The notes: generated by a model from the letters alone, not told the origin. Shown: positions 37,505 to 49,784, numbered from the stretch's first letter. The stretch is DNA of 64,000 bases from Lampris incognitus (GCF_029633865.1 NC_079213.1:96032820-96096819), one strand, 5' to 3'. Program-made: numbers and translations.

Positions 37505-38290
37505 TATTAGTCCTTTTCTCTATAGATCTGCTGTTCCTAGTGGGTATTAGTGGGATCTTATTCTAGCTGTAGCTGTCTTATTCTAGCTGTAGCTGTTTTT
37601 CACCTAGTGTGTCCTTAAATTAGTTCTTGTTGCCTAGCTGTTTTGACTTAGCTATCCTTTTAGCTTATAAATATATTCCTTGGTAACTTGCTGTTTGCAG
37701 TTTTAATAGTTTTGTGTGAAGTTTGATAGAGTTCTATGTAAGTGACCAGTTTCTGGGCAATAGGACTAGTTTCAGTTTACCTCTTTGGCTAATTGGGTGT
37801 TAGTTAAGTGGCCAGGGTGTGACCAGAACATCACAGGGATTTATAAGTCTGACCTGGTTCAGTTTCAATCCAGTTTGCATTTTAACTTCTGGAGTGATTC
37901 TGAATTGCTGGTTCATCTAGAATAGAGTATCATCTATCTTGATTAACAAGTTGCTATTAGTTTTATTCCAGCTGATTGAGTATTAGTTCTTTTCTTTATA
38001 GATCTGCTGCTGGTTCCTAGTGAACTAGTGGGAACTTACTCTAGCTGTGTTATTCTAGCTGTAGCTGTTTTTCACCTAGTGTGTCCTTAAATATTTCTTG
38101 TTGCCTAGCTGTTTTGACTTAGTTATCCTTTTAGCTTATAAATACATTCCTTGGTAACTTGCTGTTTGCAGTTCTAATAGTTTTGTGTGAGGTTTGATAG
38201 AGTTTTACATAAGTGACCAATTTCTGGGCAATAGGCCTAGTTTCAGTTTAGCTCTTTGGCCAATTGAGTGTTAAGTGGCCAGGGTGTGGC
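37505..38290 (+). repeat. Tandem 5' UTR monomers of the L2 element
   Basis: A unit starting TATTAGTYCTTTTCT recurs with a 476-bp period: 37505-37980 and 37981 to about 38290 (second unit partial). Shared blocks include GTTGCCTAGCTGTTTTGAC, TTCCTTGGTAACTTGCTG, TTTCTGGGCAATAGG and AGTGGCCAGGGTGTG. Their placement upstream of the coding region suggests duplicated promoter units. Confidence 0.8.
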
Positions 38291-38671
38291 CTGCACTCCT
38301 GGCAGACAATTAGCAATCAGTGTTCTTTAAATCACTGCTGCTACCTGGAAGAATCTGCTTCCAAGCGTCAGGCAAACTAAGCGGAGGGCAAACATATCTA
38401 GGCTGACCAAAGGCTAGAGTGAACAAAGGCAAGTGTGACTTTTTTCAAGCCAAGACTTCACCAAGCAAGGACTGCTCTTTTTAGATCCAGTAAGTCATCT
38501 GTATTTTGTGTACCTAGTATAGACTATGCGTTTCCTTCGCATTCCTGTCCTTTCCTCTTCCCGGGGCTGGCACAGATGTTGGGTCACTCCTACGTGCTGT
38601 GACCCTACCAATCTCTTCTATCCCGCTCTCTCTACTCATGTTGAGCAAGTGGTGATTGGAGGGCTCATCCT

Positions 38672-41420
38672 GCTGGGCCGAAAGCTGAGTTTATCTCAGG
38701 CTACGCATCCTTGCTCTCCCTCAACTTTCTTGCTCTAACTGCTGGGCTGAAAGCTGAGTTTATCTCAGGCTACGCATCCTTGCTCTCCCTCAACGTTCTT
38801 GCTCTAACTGAGACGTGGATCACGCCAGAAAAAAACTACCACACCTGCAGTTCTGTCAGATGTGTACTTTTCCTCACACTCCCAGAGCTGGGAGGTGAGG
38901 TGGTGGTACTGGCCTGCTAATCTCCCCAAAATGGAAATACACTTGTTTCCATTCCACAATTTTCTCCGCCCTCATTTGAATTTCAGGCTGCTAATGTCTC
39001 TTATCCAGTCAAATTCAACATTGTGGTTGTGTACTGCATACCAAGCCCCCTTGGTGAGTTTTTGGAGGAGCTTGACACACTTGTCTCACACTTCCCTGTT
39101 GATGACTCTGCACTTATCCTTCTCGGTGACGTAAACATCTACACTGACAAGCTAGATTCTCTTCTCTCTTTCCTCTCCTCCTTTGACCTTCACCTCTCAC
39201 CCTCTCCTCCTACCTACAAGGCCGACAACCAGCTGGACCTTATCTTTACTAGACATTGTCCTATTTCCAATCTGTTATTCCCTTCCAGCTCTCTGACCAC
39301 TATTTCATGTCCTACTCGCGCTCCCTCTCTTCTCGCCCCTCCCCTACCTACATGGTTTCCACCCGTAGACACCGCCGCTCTCTCTTCGCCACTGATCTTT
39401 CTTCCTCTGTTACCGCTATCCTCCCTACACCTAATCTTTCTCTCTCCTACCCCCTGCTACTGGTCTTCTCTCTACCCTCTCCTCTTCTCTAGACAATCTC
39501 TGTCCCCTCACCCCCAGCCCTGCACGCCAAACTCCACCTGCCCCTTGGCGGTCCGACTTAGTACATACTGACAGACAGAGCCTAAGAGTGGCAGAGCGGC
39601 ATTGGAGAAAAGGCAAACTCCCAGAGGACCTTCTCAACTTCCAATCTTGTCTTGCCACTTGCTCCTCCTCCCTTTCTGCTGCTAAAGCTGCCTTCTATTA
39701 TTCTAAAATCCTATCCTCTAATCCTAAGAAACTCTTTGAAACCTTCTCTACACTTCTTCAACCTCCACCCCCTACTTCCTCCCTTCTCCCTGATGACTTC
39801 GCTAACATCTTTGACAAGAGGGTAAATGACATCCGATCCTCCTTTTCTCACCACCCGATTAGCGCTCCTTGCACTAGCCCACCCTCTGCACCCTCTTTCC
39901 CCCGACAAGGTCCTTAACCTTATCACATCCAGTCGCACCACCACATGCTCTCTTGACTAGTCCCCTCCCCTCTTCAGTCTATAGCACCTGAACTCCTTCC
40001 CTTTCTAACCCACCTCATCAACACCTCCCTCCAGGCAGGATGCTTTCCATCTGCCTTCAAGACTGCTAGAGTCACCCCCTTCTCAAGAAACCGTCACTTA
40101 ACCCCTCTGATGTCAAAAACTACAGACCGGTTTCCCTTTCTATCTAAAACTCTCGAACGTGCTGTCTTTAACCAACTTTCTTTGTACCTCCTCCTGGACT
40201 CCAACCTGTCTGGGTTCAGGGTGGGTCACTCGACAGACAGCCCTCCTTGCAGTGACAGAATTGCTGCACTCTGCGAGAGCAAACTCTCTCTCTCTCCTCT
40301 TTCCTGATAGTCCTGGACCTGTCAGCTGCATTCAACACAGTGAGCAACCAGCTCCTTCTCTCTACCCTCCAGAGGCTGCGTGTCACAGGCTCTGCACTCT
40401 CAATGTTTGCTTCCTACCTGACGGGTCACTCCTACCAGGTGACATGGAGGGGATCTGTGTCGGAGCCTCACAGGCTGACTACACACGTCCCAAAAGGTTC
40501 GGTTCTGGGTCCTCCTTTTCTCCCTGTACACGACAGCCCTGGGTTCTGTTATTCGTTTGCATGACTTCTCTTACCATTGTTATGCTGAAGACACCCAGCT
40601 GATCTTGTCTTTTCCTCCCTCTGACACACAAGTAGAGACATGAATTGCTGTGTGCTTGCATGCACCTCGTAGTGGATGGCGACACACCACCTGAAGCTCA
40701 ATCTGGACAAGACAGAGCTGATGTTCCTCCCGGGGAAAGGTTGCCCACACGAGACCTGACCATCACCATTGACAACACCATGGTGACGCCAACTCGGACT
40801 GCGAGGAATCTGGGTGTGATCCTGGACGATCAACTGTCGTTTGCTGCAAACGTTGCATCGGTTGCTCGCTCCTGCAGATTTCCCCTTTATAACATCGAGG
40901 ATTCGCACATTCCTCACCGACGAGACAGCACAGGTGCTCATCCAGGCTCTGGTCATCTCCCAGCTGGACTATGGCAACTCCCTCTTTGCTGGCACCCCGG
41001 CGTCAGCCATCAGACCTCTGGAGCTTGTTCAAAAAGCTGCAGCTCGTCTGGTGTTCAACCCCCCTAAGTTCTCATGTCCCTACACTGGCTCCCAGCGGCG
41101 GCTCGCATCCAGTTTAAGACTCTGGTGGTAGCCTACAGGGCAGTGAAAGGAACAGCTCCTTCCTATCTCCAGGCCATGGTCAAGCCCTACACCCCGCCCA
41201 ACCACTTTGCTCTGCTGCCTCAGGACGCCTGGTTGCCCCATCACTCAGAGGCCCCTGCTGCCCATCGACCCCGGTCACGGCTCTTTTCTGTCCTGGCCCC
41301 ACAGTAGTGGAATGAACTCCCCACTGATGTCAGGACAGCGGCGTCGCTGCCCATCTTTCGGCGCAGGTTGAAAACTCACCTCTTCAAGAACTACTACCCT
41401 GTTACTTGCTCTTAGCACTT
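38672..41420 (+). pseudogene. L2 endonuclease/reverse transcriptase, decayed
   Basis: A 69-bp segment is tandemly duplicated at 38672-38740 and 38741-38810. Endonuclease fragments follow (VLALTETWITPEKN, then LGDVNIYTDKLDSLLSFLSS near 39130). The RT has LDLSAAFNTVSNQLLLSTL near 40320 and YAEDTQL near 40580, where the YADD box is changed. The C-terminal part reads ISQLDYGNSLFAGTPASAI near 40960 and SLHWLPAAARIQFKTLVVAY near 41080, ending near SLPIFRRRLKTHLFKNYYP. Several frameshifts and stops make it inactive. Confidence 0.85.
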
Positions 41421-42974
41421 ATTATATTCACTCATTTTTAAAAAAAATCTCTTTCTTGTGCTTTTACTTTAGCACTGGTTTTGCTGTTAGATGCTTGTTT
41501 AGAGAGAATATGCACTTATGACCTCTGATGACTAGTAGTTCTCCTGATTTCCTATGTTAAATGCACTTAATGTAAGTCGCTTTGGATAAACGCATCGGCA
41601 AAATGACTGTAATGTAACTGGAGCAGGACTATCAGAATTCAAATAACCCAAAGGTATGCCAACAAATGAGGGACTTGAAAACAAAGCTAAATGACATGCT
41701 ATTAGATGAAATTGGTTTCTGAAACAGAACGATTTAGGCTCAAGGGCCACTAAACGTATACGAAAACAACAAATAACTAATAATATACACATAATCAGAG
41801 ACCCACACGCAAGTGAGTTGACATATATACCAGAAAAAAATAGAGAACCATTTCTAAATTCATTGAATTGGCCACTTGCAAAATTACATGTTAACAGCTG
41901 ATATTACAATGGAGGAGGTGAGTGATGCAATAAATACTTAAAAAGATAACAAATCTCCAGGTAGTGATGGATACCCAGTGGAGTGGTATAAGACATTCAA
42001 AGAAGAGCTGGCACCATTACTTCTGGCCTCCTTTAATTGGACACTTCAAAATAACAAAATGCCATGCCACCATCATGGACTGAAGCAATAATCTCAGTCA
42101 TCCCAAAAAAAGGAAGGGACAAAGAACACTGAGAATTTTATATCAATATTAAATGTAGACTATAAAATATATACAATTATTTCAAAACAATTGACCACCT
42201 TTATAACAGAATTGATAGAGGAATATCAAACAGGATTCATAAGAGGACGTCAAATGCAGTATAATATCAGAAGAACCCTGCATATAGTAGAACAAGCACA
42301 TAAGAAAAAACTAAGTACTGTATTAGTAAGCATCGACGTGGGAAAAAGCATTCGATTGTGTAAATTGAATATTTCTATGTAAAGTATTGGAATATTTGGA
42401 TTGAGCAGTAAATCAGTACAATGCATAAATACGCTATATCAACAGCCCACTCCTAGAATTAAAATAAATGGAAGCCTAAGGGATAAAATTAAGTTATAGA
42501 GGTCAACTTGACAAGGATGTTGCCTTTCACCCACTCGATTGCTCTTTTTGCAGAACCATTGGAACAAGCAGTTCATTAAAACAAAGACCTTAAGGGAGTT
42601 ATGGTAAATGGCACAATACATAAAATAGGACTTTTTGTGGATGATGTCATAGCCTTCCTTGAACAACCAAATAAATCACTTCCTGTACTGATGAAGCATA
42701 TAGGTACCTTCCAGGATATAAAATTAATATTTCAAAAACACAGATACTAACACTTCACTATACTCCATCAAAGGTGATCGAGGAACAATTTAATTTTAAC
42801 TGGAAACTAAAGAAAATTAAATATCTGGGGGTTGCCATCACAAAAGGACTCCAAATTATACAAAGCAAACTATGACAGGATAAATCAAGATACAAAAGGA
42901 CACTGAAAGATGGTCTACTCTACCACTAGATCTTAACTCAAGAATTGAGACTATCAAAATTAATGTACTGCCTA

Positions 42975-43151
42975 TCTGTGAATGTTCTCATTCATCCAGG
43001 TCATGGTTATCCAAAGGAGTTGAATCAAGTGCAACTGGACTTGGTATATATCCGTGAACACGTTTCGCCAAGAGGAAGCCTCTTGGATGAGAGGCGAAAC
43101 GTCTTCACAGATATATACCAAGTCCAGTTGCACTTGATTCAACTCCTTTGG
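42975..43151. mobile_element. Hairpin (foldback) MITE inside L1-B
   Basis: The arms 43011-43069 and 43093-43151 are inverted copies with about two mismatches in 59, around a 23-base loop that itself holds AAGAGG/CCTCTT. About 36 bases (GTGAATGTTCTCATTCATCC region) precede the left arm. L1-B bases AATGTACT plus GCCTA or ACCTA flank it (42962-42974 and 43152-43164), a candidate 13-bp duplication. Confidence 0.75.
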
Positions 43152-44744
43152 AATGTACTACCTAGGCTTCTCTATTTATTCTACTCTTTACCTATAGAGG
43201 TCCCTCACACTCAATTCATGACCTGGGACAGCATAATATCAAGGTTCCTTTGCAGAGGCAAAAAGCATAGAGTTGGGTATAAAACTATTCAATTACCAAA
43301 AGATAGAGGGGGTATGGGTCTTCCAAACCCGAAAGAATACTTTTATGATATATTGTGCGTTGGTGTAAACCAGATTACCCAGCAACGTGGAAAGAATTGG
43401 AAAAGCATTTGGAGGTTATCCAATCCAGAATATAATTGAAGATAAAGATGCATATAACAAAATTAAAAATCAAATGGATTCAATTACATTGTTTACTCTA
43501 GAATTATGGTTCAGAATAATAAAAAGTACAGGATAAAGAAAGATACAGATTTGCTAAATTAGGCTGCATTTGATAGTAATTTCAAACCGCCCAGGTATGA
43601 CCAAGTATTCAAATAATGGGAAACCAAGGGAATCGCAGCATGGTGTCACATTAGAGAAGGATGGGGAGCTCAAGAGTTTCCAGAATATAAAAGATGAATA
43701 TGATTTGGGTAAATATGGATTCTATAAGTACCTACAAATGAGGGATTACTATAGGAAGGAAATCAAGATAGAGCCCTCCATGGAAGTGAATGGTGTGATC
43801 CAAATTATAATCGGTTCATACAGGACTCTAAAATTAGAATCATATGTGCACTATACCAAAAATTGAGGACAAATGAGTATTCAACTAAATGTAGAAAAAA
43901 ATATGGGAAACAGAGTTCATAATTTCAGATGGCAACTGACAAAACATGTTGGAAATACACCAAACATCCACCAATTCACGGATATGGAGAGAATTTTCTT
44001 GGAAAAATGTCCTGTTTTTTTAAACACGCCCAAAGTCAAGGGTAAATATCTGAACACAAACCTATCATGCTGGAGAAAATGTGGAATATTAGACGTAGAC
44101 CACTCGCATATATTTTGGAAATGCCACAAAATATCAATGTTTTGGAAAATGGTACACAAAGCTTTACAAAAGATACTACAATACAATATCTCTGAGTTAC
44201 ACGGTGCTTTATGTGTGTAATTTTACTGAAGGAAATGTACACAACGGATATCTGGTCAAAATACTGTTAATGGCTAGTAAAAAGGTTATCACAAGGAAAT
44301 AGGTAAAGTGGATCCCCCTACTCAGGATCAATGGTTAGAGATGGTAGAGGAACTCTATATACTGGAAAAACTGACACATCGTTTGAGATTAGAAAAAGCA
44401 CAACTAGAAGAAAAGTGGCTGAAATGGACATTATTCAGAAGCCAGAATAGCGACGAAGATTCCAGAAAGGACAACTGATCTAGATATGGAAACTAAGAAT
44501 GGATGGACTATGAAGATTGTAACTCCCAAACAAATTTATTTTTAATTTTTATTTTTTGCTTTTTTTGCGTTTCATTTTAGTTTGTTTGTTGTAAAATAAT
44601 GAAAATACCAATAAAAACTAAAGTGGGGAAAAAAGAGAAATGTGACTTTATTGTGGTATTTTTACAAATAAATTTATTGAACTGAAAATTGTACTGTACT
44701 TCAATTAATTCACTTCATACATTGTTGTGGCATACAGCCTCAAA

Positions 44745-45121
44745 TCTCACAACTAACTACGTACATTTAGTCAAGTACTGTGCTTGAGTACAATTTTGAG
44801 GTACTTATACGTTACTTGAGTATTTACATTTAATACTATACTTAGCGCCACCTCGACCAACAATGTTAAAGTTGCTTACTGCTTACATATTAATGCATCA
44901 ATATGATTCAATAATATAACATAATAGAACTGACAGTAGCCACTATGCATTATTGAGTACTTTTACTTTTGATTCTTTAAGTCCATTTTGTTGCTGATAA
45001 TTCTGTACTTTTACATTTTGAATTTTTAATGTAGAACTTTTACTTGCAATGGAGTATTGTTATATTGTGCTATTGCTACTTTTACTCAAGTAAATGATCT
45101 GAGTACTTCTTCCCCCACTGT
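44745..45121 (-). mobile_element. hAT-like MITE
   Basis: The right end reads on the minus strand CAGTGGGGGAAGAAGTACTC then ACTTGAGTAAAAGTAGC, a terminal pattern common in teleost non-autonomous hAT elements. The left part has ACTGTGCTTGAGTACAATTT then GAGGTACTTATACGTTACTT. No coding function is seen and exact ends on the left are uncertain. Confidence 0.6.
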
Positions 45122-45731
45122 TGGATAATAAACTAAGGTTATTTCATTTAGTGTAGATTGAGAGTGCAGTCAGGCAGGGCAAGACAGGGATGTAACAGGG
45201 ATGCAAATAATAACAAATTAGGGCTACTTTACATACACAATTTTAAACACTGCCTTACTTGCAGCTGTTGTCAGACTATCTTCTGCAAGTAAACACTCTA
45301 AACCAAGTGGTGTTGTATGGGGGACTAGGGTTGGCTAATCAGAATCTAGCATGCACACAGATATCAGGATGCATAGCCTTGGTTTATTATTTTCAAAATA
45401 AATATTCTGTATCTGTTGGTTAACAGGGAATGAAATTGGCACCTGCCAAATAAAGGGTAATGTTAAATGTCCGTGGCAAGTAAAATTTTCAGGTCACCCG
45501 CCTGTCACCATGGCAGACAGGTTTTTCTCATACCAAGAATAATTTCAATTCAACATAAAAACAATGGTTAAGTTAAGAATAGTCAGGGATAGTCAGATTC
45601 TGAAAACTGAAGGGAAAAAAAACGTGGCGTAAACAAAGCTAGCAAGCTAGTCGACATCACATTAACTTACTTGTGACATGATGAGTCGGCGTCTCTTCTC
45701 AGGTGACCTCTCGTAACCCAGAAAAGGGGAT
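45122..45731. other. Spacer without recognised features
   Basis: AT-rich non-coding sequence lies between the MITE and Gypsy-1. I see no supported feature. Confidence 0.45.
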
Positions 45732-45735
45732 GGGT

Positions 45736-45910
45736 TGTGGCAGGAATGAGGAAAAACACAGGAGACCAAGGCGAGTTTGATGTTTATTCCTCAACTCCAA
45801 AAACCAACTGCAGCAGGAACAACCCTGCACCGGCAAGTCCGGGAACGTAAACCAAGCCCCCAGCTCACAGTCCTGCTGGGTGAGAGGCATAGCCCCTAGT
45901 GTCCGCCACA
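45736..45910 (-). repeat. Gypsy-1 3' LTR
   Basis: 175 bp with TGTGGC/GCCACA termini. It pairs with the copy at 49798-49972 and differs from it by six substitutions. Confidence 0.92.
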
Positions 45911-45927
45911 CAGCCCCCCCCCCCCCC
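45911..45927 (-). other. Gypsy-1 polypurine tract
   Basis: On the minus strand a long G run sits directly upstream of the 3' LTR, the position where plus-strand DNA synthesis is primed. Confidence 0.65.
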
Positions 45928-45958
45928 GAACACCCAGAAGGGACTCCTGCAAAGAAAA

Positions 45959-46866
45959 TTAGTGTCTCACTGGAGGCTCAAGTGAAACAGTAGGTGAAAC
46001 ACAGTCCAAAGCCGGCTGAGAAGCAGAACGCTGAACCCGTGAAGACACTGCCGGGGTCCTGGAAGGAGGACGACCCCGACGGGGAACCTGGGCCGGAAAC
46101 ACAACTTCGCCTGCCACCCTGTGCGCCGGTTTAAGCCTATCAAGCGTGACACGCTCCCTACGCCCACCCATATCTAGCACAAAACCCTTAGGACCCGTCT
46201 CAAGAACCCGAAATGGGCCATCGTATGGGGGTTGGAGGGGTGAGCGGTGAGCATCATGCCGTACAAAAACAAAACGAGCCGACATGAGCTCCGCAGGCAC
46301 GAACGACCGCGGAAAACAGTGGTGAACGGGGCCTGGAACCCGAGTGCTGTCGGATAAAAAAGGATAAACGGCCGGACGGGGTCGAGGAGCGGAACTCCCA
46401 GGCAAAAATTCCCCAGGGACGCGGAGCGGCTGACCGAGCACCAGTTTAGCGGATGACGCGTCGAGGTCCTCCTTAGGAACCGAACGCAACCCGAGCATAA
46501 CCCAAGATAAACGCTCCACCCAGTTACCATTCGAGAGCGCAGCGCCGCCTTGAGCGACCGGTGAAAACGTTCACACAACCCGTTAGCCTGAGGGTGATAC
46601 GCGGTAGTGCGGTGTACCTGCACACCCAAGGATCGCGCAAGTGCCGAGCAGAGCTCTGACACGAACTGGGGGCCCCTGTCTGAGGTGATATCTGACGGAG
46701 TGCCGAAACGGGCGACCCAGGAGGAAAGAAAAGCGCGTGCAACATCCGAGGATGTTGTGGAGGATAGAGGGACAGCCTCTGGCCACCTGGTGGTCCGATC
46801 CACCATTGTGAGCAGGTGCGTAAAACCCTGTGAAGAAGGTAGAGGGCCCACCAGGTCCACATGCAC
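45959..46866 (-). pseudogene. Gypsy-1 integrase core and C-terminal domain, frameshifted
   Basis: In one frame (46866 to about 46540) lie [14 protein letters not shown], the catalytic Asp in [13 protein letters not shown], and the Glu region [20 protein letters not shown] second frameshift near 46540 switches to the frame ending at 45959, with WVMLGLRSVPKEDL, the GPF-type motif YDGPFRVLETGPKGFVLDMG and a stop. Two frameshifts in one gene mark an inactive copy. Confidence 0.85.
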
Positions 46867-48719
46867 GTGGTCGAAACGTCTGGCCGGGATCGGAAACGGT
46901 TCGGGGGCGATTTAGTGTGCTGGTGGACCTTAGCGCGCTGGCACGCTACACATGCAGCTGCCCACCCCTTGACGTCCTTGCGGAGGCCAGGCCAGACGAA
47001 CTTGGAACCGACCAACTTCACCGACGCCCGAACTCCAGGGTGCGAGAGGGAGTGAATCGAATCGAAAACTCGACGGCGCCAGGCCACTGGAACAACGGGG
47101 CGGGGACGGCCGGTGGAGACATCGCAGAGGAGGGCAGGACTGCCTTCCTGCATCACAGCGTCCTTTAGTTTGAGACCGGTACGCGTTGACCTAAGGGCAA
47201 AGACGTCCGGGTCGCTGGGCTGGTCGGCAGCCATAGCGGAGAAATCCACACCGAGGTGCACAGGACACACAAGCACAAGCGACAGACAATCAGCAACAGG
47301 GTTGGACTTCCCGGCCACATGCTGAATGTCCGTTGTGAACTCGGAGATCGCCGCTAGGTGGCGCTGTTGACGAGCAGACCACGGCTCAGTCACCTTGGAC
47401 ATGGCAAAAGTCAGCGGCTTATGATCCACATAAGCCGTGAATGGGCGACCCTCCAGCAGGAAGCGGAAATGCCGGGTTGCAAGGTGCAGTGCCAGCAACT
47501 CCCGGTCAAAAACGCCGTACTTGCGCTCGCTATCCCGCAGTTTGCGGCTAAAAAATGCGAGTGGCTGCCACGCATTCGCCACACGCTGTTCAACCACAGC
47601 CCCCACGGCTATGTCAGACGCATCGGTTGTTAAAGCTATGGACGCCGTGGGTGTGGGATGGGCGAGGAGGGCAGCGTTAGCCAGGGCGCACTTAGCTCCG
47701 TCAAAGGCCTGGACCTGTTCGGGAGTCCAGTCGACAGGGTCGTCAGCCTTTTTAAGCCGCAGGGCTTCGTAAAGTGGCTGAAGGAGGTGGGCAGCGCGAG
47801 GGAGGAAACGGTTATAGAAATTCACCATTCCCAAGAATTCCTGCAATGCCTTAACAGAGACTGGGCGGGGAAATTCCGCCACCGCTTGCACCTTAGAACG
47901 CAACGGGACCGCGCCTTGCGGCGAAATGCGGTGACCCAAGAAGTCAATCACCGGCAGTCCAAACTGACACTTGGCCGGGTTGACTATCAGGCCGTGTTCG
48001 TCCAGACGACGGAAAACCTGTTTCAGGTGCGCCAGGTGCTGTTCAGCTGACGGACTGGCCACTAATATGTCGTCGAGATAAACGAACACAAAAGCAAGGT
48101 CACGCAACACCGAGTCCATCAGCCTCTGAAAGGTTTGCGCTGCCCCCTTCAAGCCAAAAGGCATGCGCATGAACTCAAAAAGCCCAAACGGGGTGATCAC
48201 TGCGGTCTTGGGCACGTCCTCTGCGCGCACGGGAACCTGATGATAGCCGCGCACCAGGTCCACTTTAGAGAAGATAGTGGTACCTGCCAGGCGTATGGAA
48301 AAGTCCTGTATGTGTGGGATGGGATAGCGGTCATTGGCGGTGACATTGTTCAGGCGGCGAAAATCGCCGCAAGGCCGCCACGACCCATCCGCCTTGGGCA
48401 CCATGTGAAGCGGCGAGGCCCACGGGCTGTTGGAACGCCTCACTATACGCAGACGCTCCATGATGGCGAACTCCTCCTTAGCTGTAGCCAATTTTACCGC
48501 GTCGAGGCGCCGCGCGCACGCAAAAACTGGCGGTCCCAGAGTGGGAATGAAATGTTCTACCCCGTGTTTAGTAACCGCGGTGGAAAAGGCAGGCGTAGTC
48601 ACCGATGGAAAATCCGCCAGCAAACGCTGAAAAACATCCCCTAATGCTAAAAAGTTAGCGTGTGTTAACGGCCCGGCTCCCCCTGTCTCGCACGGAACAG
48701 TGGCGAAAGACAGTATCAA
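46524..48719 (-). pseudogene. Gypsy-1 pol: reverse transcriptase, RNase H, start of integrase
   Basis: About 730 codons are open. RT motifs are [55 protein letters not shown] and the catalytic [11 protein letters not shown]. RNase H has [24 protein letters not shown] and YVDHKPLTF. The integrase zinc finger follows ([10 protein letters not shown] then CVACQRAK). A frameshift at about 46900 moves the integrase core into the overlapping frame at 46174-46866. Confidence 0.9.
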
Positions 48720-49056
48720 TTAAACGGCGGTTTGCAACATCAATCAGCAGACCATTAGCACACAGAAAATCCGCGCCGATAATAGGAACAGTAATGGCGG
48801 CCACTACAAAGTCCCACTCAAAATGGCGCCCGCGGACGCAAACAGTCACCAACCTTGTGCCAAACGTCGCAATGGACGAACCGTTAGCTGCACTTAACTG
48901 TGGGCCGCCGCCTTCGGCCGACTTGTCTGTCTTAGCAGGAGGGAGTAGGCTCTTTTGCGAGCCTGACATCGTGTCCTTAATGAAGAGCAGCTCACTACGT
49001 CCGCCAGCGCCCACAGCTGCTACTGAGCGCTGCCCTGGAGTTTCCCGCCGCCTCAA
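48655..49056 (-). pseudogene. Gypsy-1 protease, active site missing
   Basis: The frame has the flanks of the retropepsin domain: ELLFIKDTMSGSQK, then LLPPAKTDKS, ANGSSIATFGTR and IIGADFLCANGLLIDV. The block that should hold the catalytic DTG between SGSQK and LLPP is absent, so about ten residues appear deleted. Without it the polyprotein cannot be cut. Confidence 0.75.
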
Positions 49057-49777
49057 ACGTGCACGGAGGGACGCAGCGCCTCGCTTTGCCGCCGAACCGC
49101 CGGTGGAAGAAACAGAGGCCTCTCCCGCGCCGTCTCCGGGCAGTCACTTCAGCCACCACTGCCGGGTCCGCGTCCTCCGACGTCGGCTGCAGAGGCTCCG
49201 ATGCCACACTCTGCATAGAGAACCGTCTGGTAGCCAGCAGGACCCGATCGGCCTCCTCAGCCAAACCTCGGCAGTCACCAGCGGCCAGACACGGGGAGTT
49301 AGCCAAAGCCGCGCGCACAGGAGACGGGAGCTGGCGCAGGAAAACGTGCGGGAAAAGGAACCCGCCTTCGTCTGAGCCTAGCAGCGACAGCATATTGTCC
49401 ATGAGATCCACAGCCGTCCCGTCGCCCAAACCGGATAGGGAAAGGATTCTATCTGCCCTCTCTGCGGCAGATAGACTGTACCTCCGGAGCAGAAGATGTT
49501 TGAGGGTGACGTATTTATCGTGTTGCGGAGTGGCGCGCAACAGCTGCATGGCCCGGCGTGTGGACTGCTGGTCCAGCGCAGCGACGACCAAATAGTATCT
49601 GGAGTCGTCCGCGGAGATTCCACGCAGGTGGAACAGCGCCTCGACATGCTGGAACCACGAGGCCGGGTCGCTCTGCCAGAACTCTGGGAGTTTCACAGCC
49701 GCGGCGAGAACGGCCGGCTGTGAGAGTTGGGGCGGCGTGGCCGAAGTGGATTCACACTCCTCTTCTGCTCCAAACAT
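48995..49777 (-). pseudogene. Gypsy-1 gag
   Basis: The ATG at 49777, just past the primer site, opens MFGAEEECEST. The matrix/capsid-like part includes VKLPEFWQSDPASWFQHVEA and ALDQQSTRRAMQLLR, typical of retrotransposon Gag. The end has CFFHRRFGGKARRCVPPC, a conserved Cys-rich segment in this Gypsy group rather than a standard CCHC knuckle. The frame closes at 48995 while the protease lies in another frame. I infer a frameshift near 49040, since relatives usually have one fused frame. Confidence 0.78.
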
Positions 49778-49784
49778 GTTCAAT

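Larger units (their letters stand above)
37499..41616 (+). mobile_element. L2-type LINE inserted in L1-B
   Basis: A short duplication AACTG flanks the block (37494-37498 and 41617-41621), and L1-B coding continues on both sides. The 3' end has the L2 signature TGTAAGTCGCTTTGGATAAA at about 41571 followed by TGTAATGTAA. The 5' UTR contains two long tandem monomers. Length is about 4.1 kb, so this copy is close to full length. Confidence 0.82.
36522..44480 (+). pseudogene. L1-B ORF2 fragments (endonuclease, RT, C-terminal domain)
   Basis: The endonuclease starts MSNDIKIMSLNVNGLNAPMK at 36522 and stops after VQILFL. More of it lies at 37061-37498 with GGADGSDHNPLYLKL (the SDH catalytic box). 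The RT part has [16 protein letters not shown] near 41960, EEYQTGFIRGRQMQYNIRR near 42220 and FVDDVIAF near 42640, where the usual FADD is FVDD. Near the end SCWRKCG and DHSHIFWKCHKI form the C-terminal cysteine region. Stops and shifts are frequent, so it is an old copy. Confidence 0.8.
36170..44640 (+). mobile_element. L1-B: long decayed L1-type LINE, split by an L2 element and a hairpin MITE
   Basis: Plus-strand ORF2 fragments run in order from the endonuclease start (36522) to the C-terminal cysteine motif (44074-44130). The L2 element (37499-41616) and the hairpin insertion (about 42975-43151) interrupt it. After removing the L2 block, RLREL continues as EQDYQNSNNPKV in the same sense. 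The 3' end is A-rich with AATAAAAACTAAA at about 44610. Confidence 0.8.

Noticed and set aside
47658..48644. Plus-strand frames of 130 and 169 codons across Gypsy-1
   Set aside because: They lie opposite the Gypsy-1 RT and have no motifs of their own.
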